In this document: one piece after another, positions 50,161-63,441 of the stretch | Numbering within the stretch: the first letter of the stretch is position 1 | Layout: each line of letters opens with the position of its first letter | From: Drosophila pseudoobscura | Taxonomy: Eukaryota; Arthropoda; Insecta; Diptera; Drosophilidae | Reading direction: 5' to 3' | Assembly: GCF_009870125.1 (NCBI RefSeq) | Contig: NC_046683.1 | Location: 15,819,001-15,883,000 of the forward strand | DNA length: 64,000 bases | Translations under genes and position numbers: made by a program | Notes under the pieces: generated by a model | The model's database searches: none | What the model saw: the letters and a program-made list of their open reading frames with translations, nothing else | What the model was told of the DNA's origin: nothing

Positions 50161-52140
50161 CGCCCCATTCGAAGCAGGAAAACCCCCCAGCGGTTGCCGC
50201 CTCAACTAACAATAAGACTGACGAATGTTGAGCCATAAAAATAAATACCTGCTGACATTTTTCATTGTAAATATTTTGTAGCTGCTGACGCGCCAACGAA
50301 AGTGACTTGAATGTGGGCGTGGCATGGGAGTGTGCGTGGATGGTGTGTGCGGTGGGTGTGGCATCCCCATGGCGAGGTGTGCGTGGAAAAAACGGTTTTC
50401 CTTTGCCACAAGCAGGGACAGGGACAGGGCCAGGGCCAAAACTAGAATCCGGGACGGACAGACACACGCACAGAACAATTTTTGAAGACGCTACCAGGAA
50501 GGAGCAGAGGAGAGAATGGACGGGGGAGGCATAGTAGAACAGAGAGTTAAAGTGGGTGTAGAACTAGCAGCCTTAGTGTGGTAGTGGGTGTATGACTGGC
50601 GGTTATACTCGCTCCGTGTGTACGACTGGGAGTTATATTCGGTGGGACCATAGTGGGTGCACAACAACCGACGACTGCGAGCATTATCTGCGTAGGACTG
50701 AGGGCTATACTCGTACTCGGTGTTGGCTTTGGTGTTAGACATTGCGGAGGTGGAGGTGGAGAGGTTAGACAAATGGACGTCGCAATAAACGCGTTCTCCT
50801 GCCGTCCTTCGCTGGGTGTGTGCGTTGATCAACGTCATTATCATGCTGTCTGTCTCTAACCAACCACCCATGCCCATTGTTGTCCTACTACTCCTCCTCG
50901 TCATCAGCAGCCTTGTTCTCGTCCTGCTCGTCGCTGTGGTCATTATGGCCAACACCAACAGTGGAACAGTGGGACAGTGGGACTGTGAGACCAGTGGGAT
51001 AGGGGGAGAGCCCAAGACCATCTGAATGATATGTGGGCGCTGCCTTGTTTCATTCCTTTTCCTACTTTTCCATCCACTACTCCACACTGGTCTGGGGGCT
51101 AGGAAACCACATCCATCATGATGGCACCCGAAACTATTCCACTATGCCAGTCGCCAGGTCAAGCAAATATCCCTTCGGATCCTTCTCGATGGGGAAGGTA
51201 CCTTTTCAATGGGATATAGCCAGCCCTTGTTTATGGCAGCTTAACCTTCGGTTATCAATCCCTAGTTGACCCAATTCCGACTGTTGTGATGTGCATATGA
51301 ATCTTTACTCATTGTGATTGAGGAGAGGCACTGGAACTGCCACTGCCACTGGCACAGGCACAGGCCCACAAAGGAATTAGGGATTGATTTGATGAGCCTG
51401 GATTAGGTCGGGGACGAGGTTAGATGGATTTTTGATATGTTAGTTAGGTCTGCCATCAGGTTAAGAGACGTTTAAGGAGCAGCATAGGGTTAACAGATGT
51501 CTTGGGCTCGTGGCTCAGGCTTCAGTAACCAATTCCATCATTTTGAAGTGTCTTTAAACTGTGTGTGTGCTTTTCGACTCCAAACATCAAAAAGCAAATT
51601 CCGATTGCAAAATCCCATTTGCAATTGTTAATGCATTATTTTTTTTTTTTTTAATATTTAATTTATTGTTGTTTTATTATTATATTTTTTCGTGCTTGTG
51701 GAAACAATTTTTGGCTGCTGTACGATGGCGTTTATTTTGCACATTAATTGCCTTAATTGAAAAGTGTGCGAGTGTGTGCTCTCTTTGTGCCTTTCAATCA
51801 TTTTCAATACACAATCCAGCAACGAGGCGGCGACGGCGCCCACAAGCCACAAAGCGACCCTCGGCCTGCCACCCGCACCCGCCCCCGCACCCGCATCCAC
51901 GGACCGTTTGACGGGTTTTAATTATTTCTGTCATAATGCGACTATTATTAATAATAATAATTTAGCTAAATGTATGTATGTACACACACACTTAACTGCT
52001 TTGATGGCTTTATTTGGGTGGACCGGGGGTCCGGCCATCTTCCTCCCCAAAAAACTGCCGTTCCGGCACGCGTCTCATTTAAAACTCATTACGTCTAATA
52101 GAAACAGCGAAAAAATTACCCAGAAAAAACAAAAAAAAAA

Positions 52141-52170
52141 ATATATATATAAAAATACATATATATATAC
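52141..52170 (+). repeat. (TA)n tract
   Basis: Interrupted TA repeat following a poly-A run. Confidence 0.7.
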
Positions 52171-53767
52171 AGGGCATCGAAGCTCTGGACACTCTATTAA
52201 TTGTACGATTAAAAGACACTATCTGAGGGATTTTAGCATACCCATAAAAATACATTATATAGAATATATGTTCACTGAAGCCCAACAATTGTCTAGTTTG
52301 CATATAGCTGGCATTACAAAGGTCTTGTAAAAAGCTGAATACCCAGAGCTACAGTATCAGTCGTCCCATTGATTGTTTGTTAGCAACGGCTATTAGGCAG
52401 GGCCGTCTGTCTGCTTTATGGCCATCCCATTCGAATTATCATTCCCATCAGTATCAGTCGCAGTGCCGTCCAACCTCATCGTCATCCGAGCTTCAGACTC
52501 AGCTTCAGGCTCGTTTACATGCGTGCCGTGGCCCATAAATCAATTGAATTTTTATTTGAAATGGAATTTGTTGCTGCTGCTGCCTTTGGCTTTTAATTGC
52601 ACTCTGCATAATGCCACAAAATGCGTTAAAATATATTTAAATTGTTTTGTTGTCTTTTTGTTAATGCCCCTCCTAGAAGTGTGGCTTGACATATTAAACA
52701 AACATTAATAATTTTGGGCATGCGGGCGGTATGGAATGGGCTCAGCGAAGTGCATCTGAGGGAGGGCTTAGGGCGGTGGCCTATCAGTTGACTTTTCAAT
52801 TTTAAATTCAGGATTATGCAGTTTATGATTTTTCATTTTTCATTTATCTCCATGTGTATCGTTGTTCCATGTTCGTCTCGGGGATTATTTAGTTTTGTTT
52901 TTTAACAAATATTATCCTTTCGATAGTCTCGTAGTTGAGCCTAATCCTTTTATGGCCTCTGAAGTCTTTAGTTTTAATTTATTTTGTTTTGAATATGCAC
53001 ACAATAATCTCTCATGCTGTCCTCTTCTTCTCTTGAGCATCGATTAATTGTGTTCTAATCTGATTTCATTCTATTTATCCAATCTTCCCCGACCTGCGCC
53101 TAGGTGCAACCTACGGCGTTATTCGTGATTTAATTTCTTTAAATTGTAGCATTACACCTCCCCTACCCCTAGGGGTAGCGCTACCCCAAGCCGGCACACG
53201 TACTATGTCAAAAATGTAATGGGAATCTTTGAACTCACATGCCATTTACCTGGTTAACTGGGTTATGGGGCAGGCGAGCTCTTTTGCGAGCCCCCTAAGT
53301 ATGTGGCCCAGGCACCGGCAACGCTGCTGGCACATATCCCATGCTCCCTCCAACATATGTTTTTTTTGGGGGGGGAAATCGAGAGAGGGGCTTTGGGGCG
53401 CTCACCCAAATTGGAAGCCTCGTATACAACTCTCGGTAAACGGTTTTTGGCGTTCATTTTGCAGCCGTTGCTTAATTTTTGTTTTGTTTCTACCTCACAG
53501 CCGTCTTCCCTCCCTCCCGCCGCCCGTCATCGCAGTCTCGTCTCGTCTCTCTTTTCTTTTTCTTAGCCTGGGGCGCAAGTGAAAGTTGTCGGGTGGTGGG
53601 GGAGGTGGTGGCCGAGGGGAATGGTGGGTGTGTGCTCAGAGGCAGTGGGTGGTCGTGGGCATGCCACGCATTTGCCACGTTTCGCACATTCGCATTCTTT
53701 GATTTCGCTGCCTCCCAAAAAACAAAAAAATAAACCAAAAAAAGAAAAAGAGAAGAAAAAATATGTG

Positions 53768-53800
53768 TACCCTTGACTAGATAGGGTATTATGTTTCTGG
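53768..53800 (+). mobile_element. Helentron-type terminal hairpin, degenerate
   Basis: TACCCT at 53768-53773 and AGGGTA at 53783-53788 form a 6-bp stem with a 9-nt loop, followed by TTATGTTTCTGG. It resembles the 14990 and 28836 hairpins but is weaker. Confidence 0.25.
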
Positions 53801-56800
53801 CCATTTCTTGACATTCAGAGAATTTCCACTTTTAATGCCATCGAACGACTCTTATTTTCATTCAAGACACAAAAGATCGATCCAAAATTCCCTATAGAAC
53901 CGATCCTGAGCCGGAAGGATACGTAGATCCTTCGAGGGTATTTGCAGCCTCGACCACTGAATCTTCTTGTAATTTTTGTTGTTGTGTGTTTGGTGCTTGG
54001 TTTTGTTGTTGTTGTTGTTGCTTTCGCCCCGCACAGATTTTCCGCGCATTTTCCCCCTTCGTGGTTGTTCCTCTTGCAGTCGAGTGTTTTGGGCATTGCC
54101 AAAAACAAAAGGCAAGCGCCACACAGCACATTAAATTATGAAAATAAAATGCGATGCGACCCCGCCCCTCTGTCTTTCTCGCCCTCTGTAGCTTTTCCTC
54201 CGCATTTTTCAACGCTCCTTCCGGGAGTACCCCTCTCCGTGCCCCCAACCCTGCGGCCGTCCTCTTTTCACCACTCAAAAGGTTGGCCATTGAATAACTC
54301 GACTCGAACGATGACTTAATGAGCGGAGGATATGGCTCAGGCTCCGGCTCCGGCTCAGGCTGGGTGGATGCCGTGCCATGCGATGGACAGATGGAAAGAG
54401 TGGGGCTTACAGGTGAAACCGGAGGGGGGGGTATAGAATGGGGAGGAACACGGTACCTTGGCAGTATCTTTTTGATTTTGATTTCGTTCCCGGGCTGAAA
54501 AACATATTTTATGTAACTTTTTAATTAAATCGTTATATATATTTTTTTTTGTATATGTATTTTCCCGCACTCTTCCTCTCTGTCTTGTAAAAAGGAAGAG
54601 GAAATTGATAATGGCTCTTGGCTGTGGTTCAGAGTCAGAGTAAAAACGGCTACATGCAAATTGCTATTAAAACACACAAAAAAAAAACAACACAAAAATG
54701 TGCTTCAAAGTATCTCAGGAACAGCAAACGATTCCCCCCAGCAGGAGGAAGGAACCTAATGAGGCCGAGAGTCTTGTAATTAAATTGAAATACATCTCCT
54801 CCCTCTCTCTGTCTCCCTTTCTGTCTCTGGGGATTTGGTTTTTGGCATTATGTCAGCTAAGTTGCATTCATTTCGGTGGCCAGGAATGTTTCTGCCACAA
54901 TTTGCCACCATTTTGTAGGTTTTCGTCAGGTTGTGTTCAATAGATACTCTATTCGAAGGTTACGACCACAATTTACGAGGGTTTTAAAACATCGTATGGC
55001 ATCGCGAAGATACTGGAACTACACTGTTGCCAATGCTCTGTACAAGAAGGTGATTTTCAAATGTATTTCTTGCTTTAGTATCGTTAAATGTAGACCGAAT
55101 ATTCAAATATGCTAGGGGCAAGGGCCCTGCGCACTCGCTTTTCTTGTGTAAAAGGTAAAAGATGTAAAGCTCAAAAATAGTTAAGGCCCAAGGCTTTAAA
55201 GAACTGTTTATGGATAGAAAGATGGTTATTCTCCAATGTCTTTAAGCTCTGGCTGAGACCCTCCCTCCCTTTGTATCTGTGGGCCGAAAACCTTTCAGAG
55301 TCCAATCGATATGCATAGATGCTGCTTATGCTAATTGATTGGATAATCTCTCGGCTTTGACTTATCACCCTCCAAAACCTCACTTATAAGAAAACAGCGA
55401 GTACCACCCCCTAAAGTGAGCCTGTGAGCACCAAGTCCTATTTGAACATTTATTTTCTAATGCCTGGGGAGCCGCCTTCCCTTTCTTTTTTCTCTTTTTT
55501 TTTACTGTTGGCGTTTATTAGATTTTGCGATTCTCTTCTCCGACTGGCAAAGGAATTTTAAATTCCAATAAATCTGCCAGCTTCAATAAGTGTTGCAGAG
55601 AGTGTTGAGGGGGGCATGGATGTTCCGATGAGGGTTGTGGTCGCTGTTTTGGGGGTGAAATCCAGCGTCCAGAATCCCGAATCCAGAGTCCAGTGAATGA
55701 ATGAATGGAGCTTAACTGTTGATTTCGTGAAGGGGACTCAATTTGGGGGACTTCCGCTTTTGGTGGTTGATTCCCCCTTCCACGTTATCTATGTATTTCC
55801 ACTCCTCCAGCATCTTCATCTCCACCTCTTCGGGGAGCTTTTTATGGCTCCTCGATGGCTCTTGAAAAATATTTGATTGTCGTCATCTTTGTGAAAATTT
55901 GACAGCAAAACATTTTCGTAGGCAAATTTATGTATGTTCTTTTTTTTATAATTTTAATAGGCTCCAGTTTTTTTTTTTTTTTTTTTGGAAAATTTATGCC
56001 ATTTTCTCTTGCTGCTTTTGAATCGATTTTGAAAGAGTTTGCTTTCAGTTCAACCCCCATTGAATGGAGAATGGAGAATGGAGAGTGGAACGGTAAAGTC
56101 CCCATCTGAGAGCCGTAAAATGGAATTTATTATTTGGCCGCTCTTTTGGACACTCGCATTTGGTGGCTTAGACTCTCTAGCCCGATGTGCATACAGATTC
56201 GCCTCCTCCTCCTCCCTCTCTCCCTCTTGAAATCATTTTTCTTTGGCGGTCAGGACTGGCAAGTCTTGTTCGCTTTGGCGACAGTTTTTTAATTAAAGCT
56301 GCAGCTGCAGTCAAGACTCTTGACGGGAAAAAATTCGCAAAGGAAATGCCATTTTTGTGGTCACGTCAAGTTGGCTATCAAAAAATTCTAAAAAATATAT
56401 TTTGCCGCCCGTTGAGGGGGAAATTTAAATTGTTCAAGCTATCACACAATTTCGGAATGTGAAGGTACGAGTAGTAGGAACGTTAAGGTTTCTTCTAATG
56501 AAAGATTTTTCTTTAATTATATGATAGGTTTCTCTTGTATAAAAAGTCTCGCTTTTAATTTTTTTGATTATTCCATGAAGATAGCCTTTATTAGAAAAGA
56601 GTAATATGAAGTAATTTGATCATAAATATTGTGGTAGTTATTGTTTCCCTAAAGTTTCTCTAAAATGGAGTTTTCCATAATTTTATATATTTTTTTCCTA
56701 TCACCAAAAATCCCCTTAGAGCCCCTTCTATCACTTAACAGCGCTGGCCCTAACGGCTAACAGAGCACTGTGTGGCTTAACATCACTCTGGCTTGCAACA

Positions 56801-57690
56801 TGTTCGATATGGTTCGATGCGGAACAGCATGGGTTTTAGTTGCAGTCGCAGTCGGAGCACGTTTTGGGGTTCAGGGCAGGCCAAAATGATAAACAAAACG
56901 GAATGCGGGCTGGTGTGGGTGTGCGTGGCACAGGGAAAGGACATTTTATTTGCAACAAAAGCGCTCTGTTGTATTAAACAATCATCCCAATAATCGCATT
57001 GCTCGCGTGCTGTTTGCTCGGAAAGCGGGTGGAAAGCCGGGAAAATGTTTAGAGCCACGTTATCGGAAAATGCAGTTAAAGGAGTAGATTTCAGGGCAGG
57101 GGCGTTCGAGGCAGTAGGGGTCTGAGCGAAAATTAAATTTTGTAACTAAGCAAATGTTGCATATTTGATGATTGGGTTAACCCATTTCGCCTGTTCCTGG
57201 TCCTACTTCCCTCCCCTCCATTTGCTGTGCCTCCATTTCCCTTTCCATCTCCTCTCCATCACCCGTGCATCGATGTGTGCCTGGGTGTGCCTGTGTGTGT
57301 ATATATTTAATTAGTGTGCACACACTGGAAAGGGTACGGGGTATGTGGCAGAGGGGCAGCGCAGGCAACGCGGCAGCTAGAACTGGGAGCCGAGGCAAAT
57401 GCAAACACAAAAGCGAGAACCCCAAAACTGCCATATCGCCCAAAGTAAATTTCTTGCTAATTAAAATCCAAATATTAATTTTAAAATGCATCGCTGTGGC
57501 AGAGGCAGACGCAGGGGCAGGGCCAGCGGCAGGAGCAGCGGCGGCAAGCTCTGCATATTTAGGGTTGGGGCAGTGGCAAGCAAACGAACGAAAAAAAAAA
57601 CCCCGTTGCATGACAGGTGGATGGAGCAACATTGATGGAGCACTGACTTTATATGTATTTTGTATGGAGAGTATAGACGAGTATCTTTTT

Positions 57691-57730
57691 ATATATACAT
57701 ACATATACATATATATATATATATATATGT
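57691..57730 (+). repeat. (TA)n/(TACA)n tract
   Basis: About 18 TA units with TACATA interruptions. A pure GA run follows at 57824-57839. Confidence 0.75.
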
Positions 57731-59202
57731 GGAAGAATCTTTGTATGGTTTGGCCGCGAGGGATTGCAGACCCCTCCACACAAAGAATGGGGGTAAGAGT
57801 GACTCACAAAGCAAGGGAGAACGAGAGAGAGAGAGAGAGTAAGGGAGAGAGGAGGACAAACATCAGGTAGACTTTGAGTATACTTGCACTTGAGACTCCC
57901 GGGTACTGGTGATGAGTTGGGAGCAGAGCGGCGTGGAGCTTGCCCAAGGATGGGGCCATGGGGTCATATGGGACTGCAGACAGCCGTCAGGCGTCTGGCG
58001 GGTATCCCAACACTCCCACACTCCACAAACTCACACAGGAACAACAATGGCTAACTAAACATTTGGACAATTTAGCCGGAGGCCACAGATGGGGACGGCT
58101 ATGGAGATGGTGGTGATGCTGAGTGGGAGAGCAAGGGAATGAGACGAAAAAACCTCTTCGTTCAGTACAAAAAAACAAGGATTGAATAATAATACAGATA
58201 CGATAATATACAGATTCAGATACAGCTGCAGAGAGGGAGAAGGAGAACGATAACGAGAGCAAGGGATGAATCAGGTGAAGGCAAACATTAAAGAACAGAT
58301 TTCAAGTTCATCGATGGACCCATCCACCTCTATATTTTCCCCCTTCTTTTTTCTGTACCTTGCTCATTTTTGTTCTCCCTGAAATGAGGCGAGAATTGTT
58401 GGGTAAAACAAATGTCTAGCTGGGAAAAAGTGTTAAATGAGATTTCTCACTTCCCTGCCATCCATAAACCCAGACGAACAGCTGATTGCATCGAACATGT
58501 TGCATGTTGGCTGGGCATGCTCTCTTTGCCACCGATTCGATCACTTTTATGATGATTTCGAGCTCCACTCAAATCCCAGTCCCAGTCAGAATTCGAAGTC
58601 CAAGACGTTTTTTATGTTCATGCTAAGAGATTTACAGTATGTGCGTGCCGAAAATGTTAATTAATTTGGCTATGCCACGGCCCCCAACCCTCGGTGCCCC
58701 CTCTCGAGGGAATGTCATTTGATTTGCTGTAAATTGTCTATAAATATATTCACAGATACGAGTATGCATGTGATCCGGGGAGGGGCACAGTCCGGACAAC
58801 TCGTGGGGATTATCAACGCTCCAGCGGCAGGCGATACCAATTGCCTCTGACCCAGAATGGATGGTTACGTTTCTACAATCATTTTGGTGGTTCTCGTTAA
58901 TTGTGTTGGCAAACAACAATTGAGAATCGAGGGCTGGGAGAATTTGCCATGGGAACCCAGAACACAGAATAGAGAATACGGAATACAGAGCCGACAGTCA
59001 AGAACCAAAAACCGACTAACTAAATCCGACTCACATCACAATCTGTATCAGTTTCTTTTTGCTGTTCTATTTTGTTCAGTTTTTGTTCTCTTCCGACCAA
59101 AATCAATGGCAATATTTCAAAATGTCAGCCCCAACCGGGCACAGGTGTGAGCCACAAAACTTGTACAACCGAACCGAGCCGAAGTCAAGTTTTAGGAGGG
59201 GA

Positions 59203-59258
59203 GCCCCAGCAGCAGCCTTAGCCCCAGCCCCAGCCCCAGTCCCAGTCCCAGCATCGCA
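59203..59258 (+). repeat. CCCCAG/CCCAGT hexamer array
   Basis: CAG run, then CCCCAG and TCCCAG hexamers, about seven units. Confidence 0.65.
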
Positions 59259-60199
59259 TCGGAGGAGTGTTTGTGGAGTGGGGTGGGGCAGTCAGGTAGG
59301 TTGATGCAGCATCACATCCACAACATCAGAAGCAGCAGCAGCAGCAGCTGCTCCATAAAACCCATTATACCCAATCATCATCAGGCAGCGAGTCCCGGTC
59401 CCCAGAATCGGGATCGCTTCCATGCACTGCAAGAATCTCGAAGAATTCCCTTAAATAAATGATATGGCTAAGGAGCATGATATTGAATATTGGGTAGGAT
59501 ATTGAGAGAAGTTTTCCGTGGTAAAATTCCAAAAAGCGCACAAATCATAAAAAATTCTACAGCACTCTTTGCATATAATACTTATAATCTTATCCGAGTA
59601 AAATATTCCCCTCTCTCTTCGTGGTTTCTCCACCACAAGTATTTCTCGCAGTGTACATTGCCTTGGCGCAATTTTATGCAAAGAAATCACTTTTCATACG
59701 TTGAACCGCATATGAAAGCAGAGCCGGGGACCCCAGACCAGACCTCAGCAGATCCGAGAGTCGAGCGTCAAAAGCGGAGACCCCAAACCCCAGATCCCAA
59801 AGCCAAGACTAGGGACCGCGGACCGGACCAGGATAGTGCAGGACCGAAGCGCACTTCACTCCAGTGCAAAGTGATTGCCAGAGAGCGGGGGGGAGCGGGC
59901 ACATACATGCATAACATAACTGGTTTATGCGATAAAAGAGCGGAGTGGAGTGGAAAGGACAAGAGCGTAAACTGGCCGATAGGGGCGCATATTTGCTTCA
60001 AGCCATACAAATACAGGCGGGAAGGGAGACAGCAAGACAGAAAGAGCGCTAAGCTGCAGCTGTGGCTTGAGCCGCGGAAGAGAGCGAGAGAGGGAGAGCC
60101 CAGAGAGCGAAGCTGTTGTTGCGGTGCTTCAATTTGCCGCCGCAAAAGTTCCACGGCCCCCCAGCCACCAGCCCTGCCTGCGGTTGCTGTGTGTGTGAT

Positions 60200-60620
60200 T
60201 TGTATCGTTTACAGGTTGCCGCAGAGGACAGAAAGAGGGAGAGGGAGAGGGAGAACAGAGTCCCTCAGCGGAGGGAACTGAGAGGGGGAGGAACAGCATA
60301 ATTATGCCTTCAAGTCAAAAGCTTGCCAGCTGCGGTTTGTCAGGCAAAAGTTCAAAGTTTAGCTCTCAAAGCACTGCTAATAAGCAGCGGGAGAAGCACA
60401 GAGAGAGAGAGAGAGAGAAAGAGCAGGCGGTGACGGTAGTGGAGGTGGAGGTAAAGGTGAAGGCGGCGCACTCTCCCTGGCCGTCGCTCGCGCACTCCCG
60501 CACTCGAGAGAGTGCGATCGCATGCCGTTCGCATGTTGTGCGCGTGCGCCTGCCTCGCTTTCGATACCCTTCCTCGCTGGGGCGCTATGGCGACTTTGAA
60601 CATGTGTTTGGTCAGGCAGA
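60200..60620 (+). promoter_or_regulatory. GA-rich, promoter-like region
   Basis: There are dense GAGAG motifs on the plus strand (60230-60250, 60395-60420), then a GC-rich stretch with GTGCG/GCGCG and a further GAGAG site at 60505. GAGA-factor targets and Polycomb elements look like this. There is no clear TATA or initiator. Frames of 151 and 263 codons overlap it but resemble no family. Confidence 0.3.
60395..60420 (+). repeat. (GA)n tract
   Basis: A GA run of about 18 bases within the GA-rich region described at 60200-60600. Confidence 0.7.
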
Positions 60621-61978
60621 GCAGGAATTATTCCCAGACTTAATTAAAGATACATATATTCGTGTATTCCTCAACAATAAAAGCAGACGTGTACGCCCCT
60701 CAGGTTGGACACATCCTTTTGAATGGGTATTTAATGCTTCGGCCTACAAAACTATCTGACTTTCTGGTTTTTGTTATTATGGTACCATGTTTTTTGCTTT
60801 TCCTTTTGATATTTTGGTGCGCGAGAAAACGGCAGACGACTGCCCACACGTCGTTGTTGAGGCCGTGCAACATGGATCTTGTTGCTGTTGCTGCAAGTGC
60901 AATGAAGATATCGGAGATCTCCAGTTCATTCATGAGCAGCCTCCACATGGCTGGGTTCCGTCTCTCTCACACACAAACAGCAGGAGCTTAAGTGTTCTCT
61001 TTTCTTATGGGAAATTTCCCCCTTTTTTTTTTGATTTGTATAATTTCTAGGCTTATCAGCCACATCTTGATTTATGTGGGTTACTTGTAAGTATGTTCCG
61101 ATTTTAATTGGAGTTGCAACTTAAATTGAATTGGTCTATATAAGAGTTTATTGAAACCAAACAGAATGGTACAGGCTTTATTTGCAATCTCGGAACTAGT
61201 CAAAAGGGAGTTTTAAGCCTTGAAAATGGTTTTCCCTAGATAATATTTTCTAAAATATGATGATTTTTATTCCTGGCTAAGACATTTTGCAATTGAATGT
61301 AATAGTTTTCAGAAGAATTCTTCTCTTTGAGAAGCAAAGTCCAGCACTTTGCAGGAATATTATACGCCTTGATATTCATTAATAACTTTAAAGATTCTCA
61401 GTTTCGGCTTTAAATAAGTGTGAGTGCGTTTCCAAAGTAGTATATTAGCGAACAGTCACAACAAAGTCCATAAAAATATTTTCCACCAAAGCAAAAAAAA
61501 AGAAAAAAAAACATACATATGTTTGGAATGTTGGATGGAGAAAAAACACGCAAAGAGAGTATTTTTTTCGAAGCTTGTGTATGTTTTTTAGCCTGTTTTT
61601 GTCCGCTTTTACAGTCGGTCTGTTCGTAGGCATATTTCTAATTTGGTGGATAAACCTGCCACCAAAAAAAAAAAAACAGAAAAAACAACTAACGAAACAA
61701 CTGCGACGACTGACACGTGTAAAATGGTTGGGCTTGTTAATATTGTTGCGGCTGTCATGTTTTGTCTGTGGCAAACTTTCACTTGATTTGGCAGCTATGT
61801 GGCGCCCCAGTAATTTTCAGCTCGCCCGAAACATGGGAAACATGATTGGGGTGGGGGAAAAATGATTGTAATTTGGTCGGTTGTTTTTTGTTTTAGTTGT
61901 TTCTGTTGTTTCTGCCTCCCAAAACATAACCGAAGAATGCAAATTTAACAAATTAAAGCGAATCAAATTTCGAATGAA

Positions 61979-62009
61979 TATCGCATGACGCATATCGCAT
62001 ATCGTATCG
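61979..62009. promoter_or_regulatory. CGATA cluster on the minus strand
   Basis: TATCG at 61979, 61993, 62000 and 62005, all in one orientation. This is an array partly built from TATCGCA/TATCG repeats. It is a candidate insulator-type cluster or a simple repeat. Confidence 0.3.
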
Positions 62010-63425
62010 TATCCAACCACTGGGGAGTTTTATGTGGGGCGCGTGGCAAATGCAAAAACAGCCGCACTCCATTAGAGAAGGAAAATGGTGTTCTATGTAC
62101 GCACAGCTTCCCACCCACCCCATCCCTCTCCTATCCCATACTCCTTCTCCCACTCCCGACTGGCACATCCACGACCACAAAAATAGATCAGACAAGGACA
62201 ATGGTGGCACGAGTGTAGGCGACAAGCAAATGGTGCCATAGCGAGGGGACAGAGCACGCTCCACCCTCCAACAAGCCAGCCCTCCACCCACCACCGCCGA
62301 CCATCCACCGTAAGCCAGAGAGCGTCAGAATTTAATGGCCATTTGGCCCATAAAAATTGCTGTAGCAAACAACAGAAACGCATTTGGTACCGCTCCACAA
62401 ACACCGAACACTCCCATCAACAGGAACCGTCGTCCGGGGCTGCATCGGCAGCGGCATCGGCATCGGCGCCTCTTTTATGTCAAAGTCAAAGGCCAAAAGG
62501 CGAGCACATAAAAACCGACACACAGCCAGAGACGGAGACAGAGTGTTTGACTACGAGGGTGGATTGAGAGATTCCCCTAGTTACTTTCGAGCAGAATTAT
62601 ATCCACAGTTGGGCAACCACTGAAGCGATAACAGAACTGTGACAAACCCTGTCCAATCTGGAACTATTTTTAGAATACAATAGACCCTAAACCTAATACC
62701 TAATCTTATCCGTATTTGAATTGCATAAAATAGTCTGTGAAGATGTTACATCATCTGCAGATAGGGAAACTTTTGGCCCCAACCTCGCTGCCTGGCAGGG
62801 ACGCGTATAGAAGAGAGACAGGGCCCGAGTCAATCACAAAACACAAATTCGATTAAGTTGTTTAAAAACAATTTTTATTTATTACCTACGTATTTTATTT
62901 CGTTGCCGTTGTTGGTGTTGTGGTTTCTTATCGAAGGGGAGCACCCCATCCCCACCAATACCCACAACAAAAAACAAAACCCACATATATAGGTATATGC
63001 ATCCTGGCTGGGAGGGTTCTCTTCGGGTCTACAGAACGGAAATTCGGGCTTCGTTTCATTATTTGTAAATTAGTCGACCGCCCTGTCGCCTGATAAAAAC
63101 CCGTGATAATTGGGGGAAAATGGAAATCCAAACTAGAGCCAGGATGAATGACAAAGGAATTTCAAGTCAGGTAGCTAATCTAAGTGGCCGGAGAATAGTT
63201 GAAAATAGAAACTACTTAGCATATCAATTTAGACCACAGAATCAAGCCCGAAAGAATGAACCCAAATATGTCACTCAGTCTTCGGGATGGGGGATGGGGG
63301 AATGAGGCACAGTTCGGTTTAGTTTTAGTTCTGTTCGGGTTGCTAGGGTACGGGCACCGTACCGTATGCAATTCCAGATGAGGGTAGAGTTCCCCCTTTT
63401 GGCCAGACAAATTGGTATAAAGCAG

Positions 63426-63441
63426 GGTGTGTGTGTGTGTG
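63426..63441 (+). repeat. (GT)n microsatellite
   Basis: Eight GT units. Confidence 0.7.

Larger units (their letters stand above)
45286..59480. other. Intergenic/intronic, no gene seen apart from listed sites
   Basis: Many microsatellites. Frames of 155-201 codons (45193-45660 minus, 49865-50467 minus, 50491-51087 minus, 57177-57870 both strands) follow repeats or low-stop composition and show no domain. GAATGGA repeats lie at 56062-56085. Long T or A runs occur at 51640-51655 and 55970-55986. Confidence 0.55.

Noticed and set aside
49865..51087. Two minus-strand frames of 198-200 codons
   Set aside because: They are driven by CCCTGC hexamers and GTTATACTCG-type repeats, with no recognisable fold or conserved motif.
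57177..57870. Overlapping 200- and 201-codon frames on opposite strands
   Set aside because: They span TA, GA and GGCAGG repeats, have no domains, and fall into low-complexity peptides.
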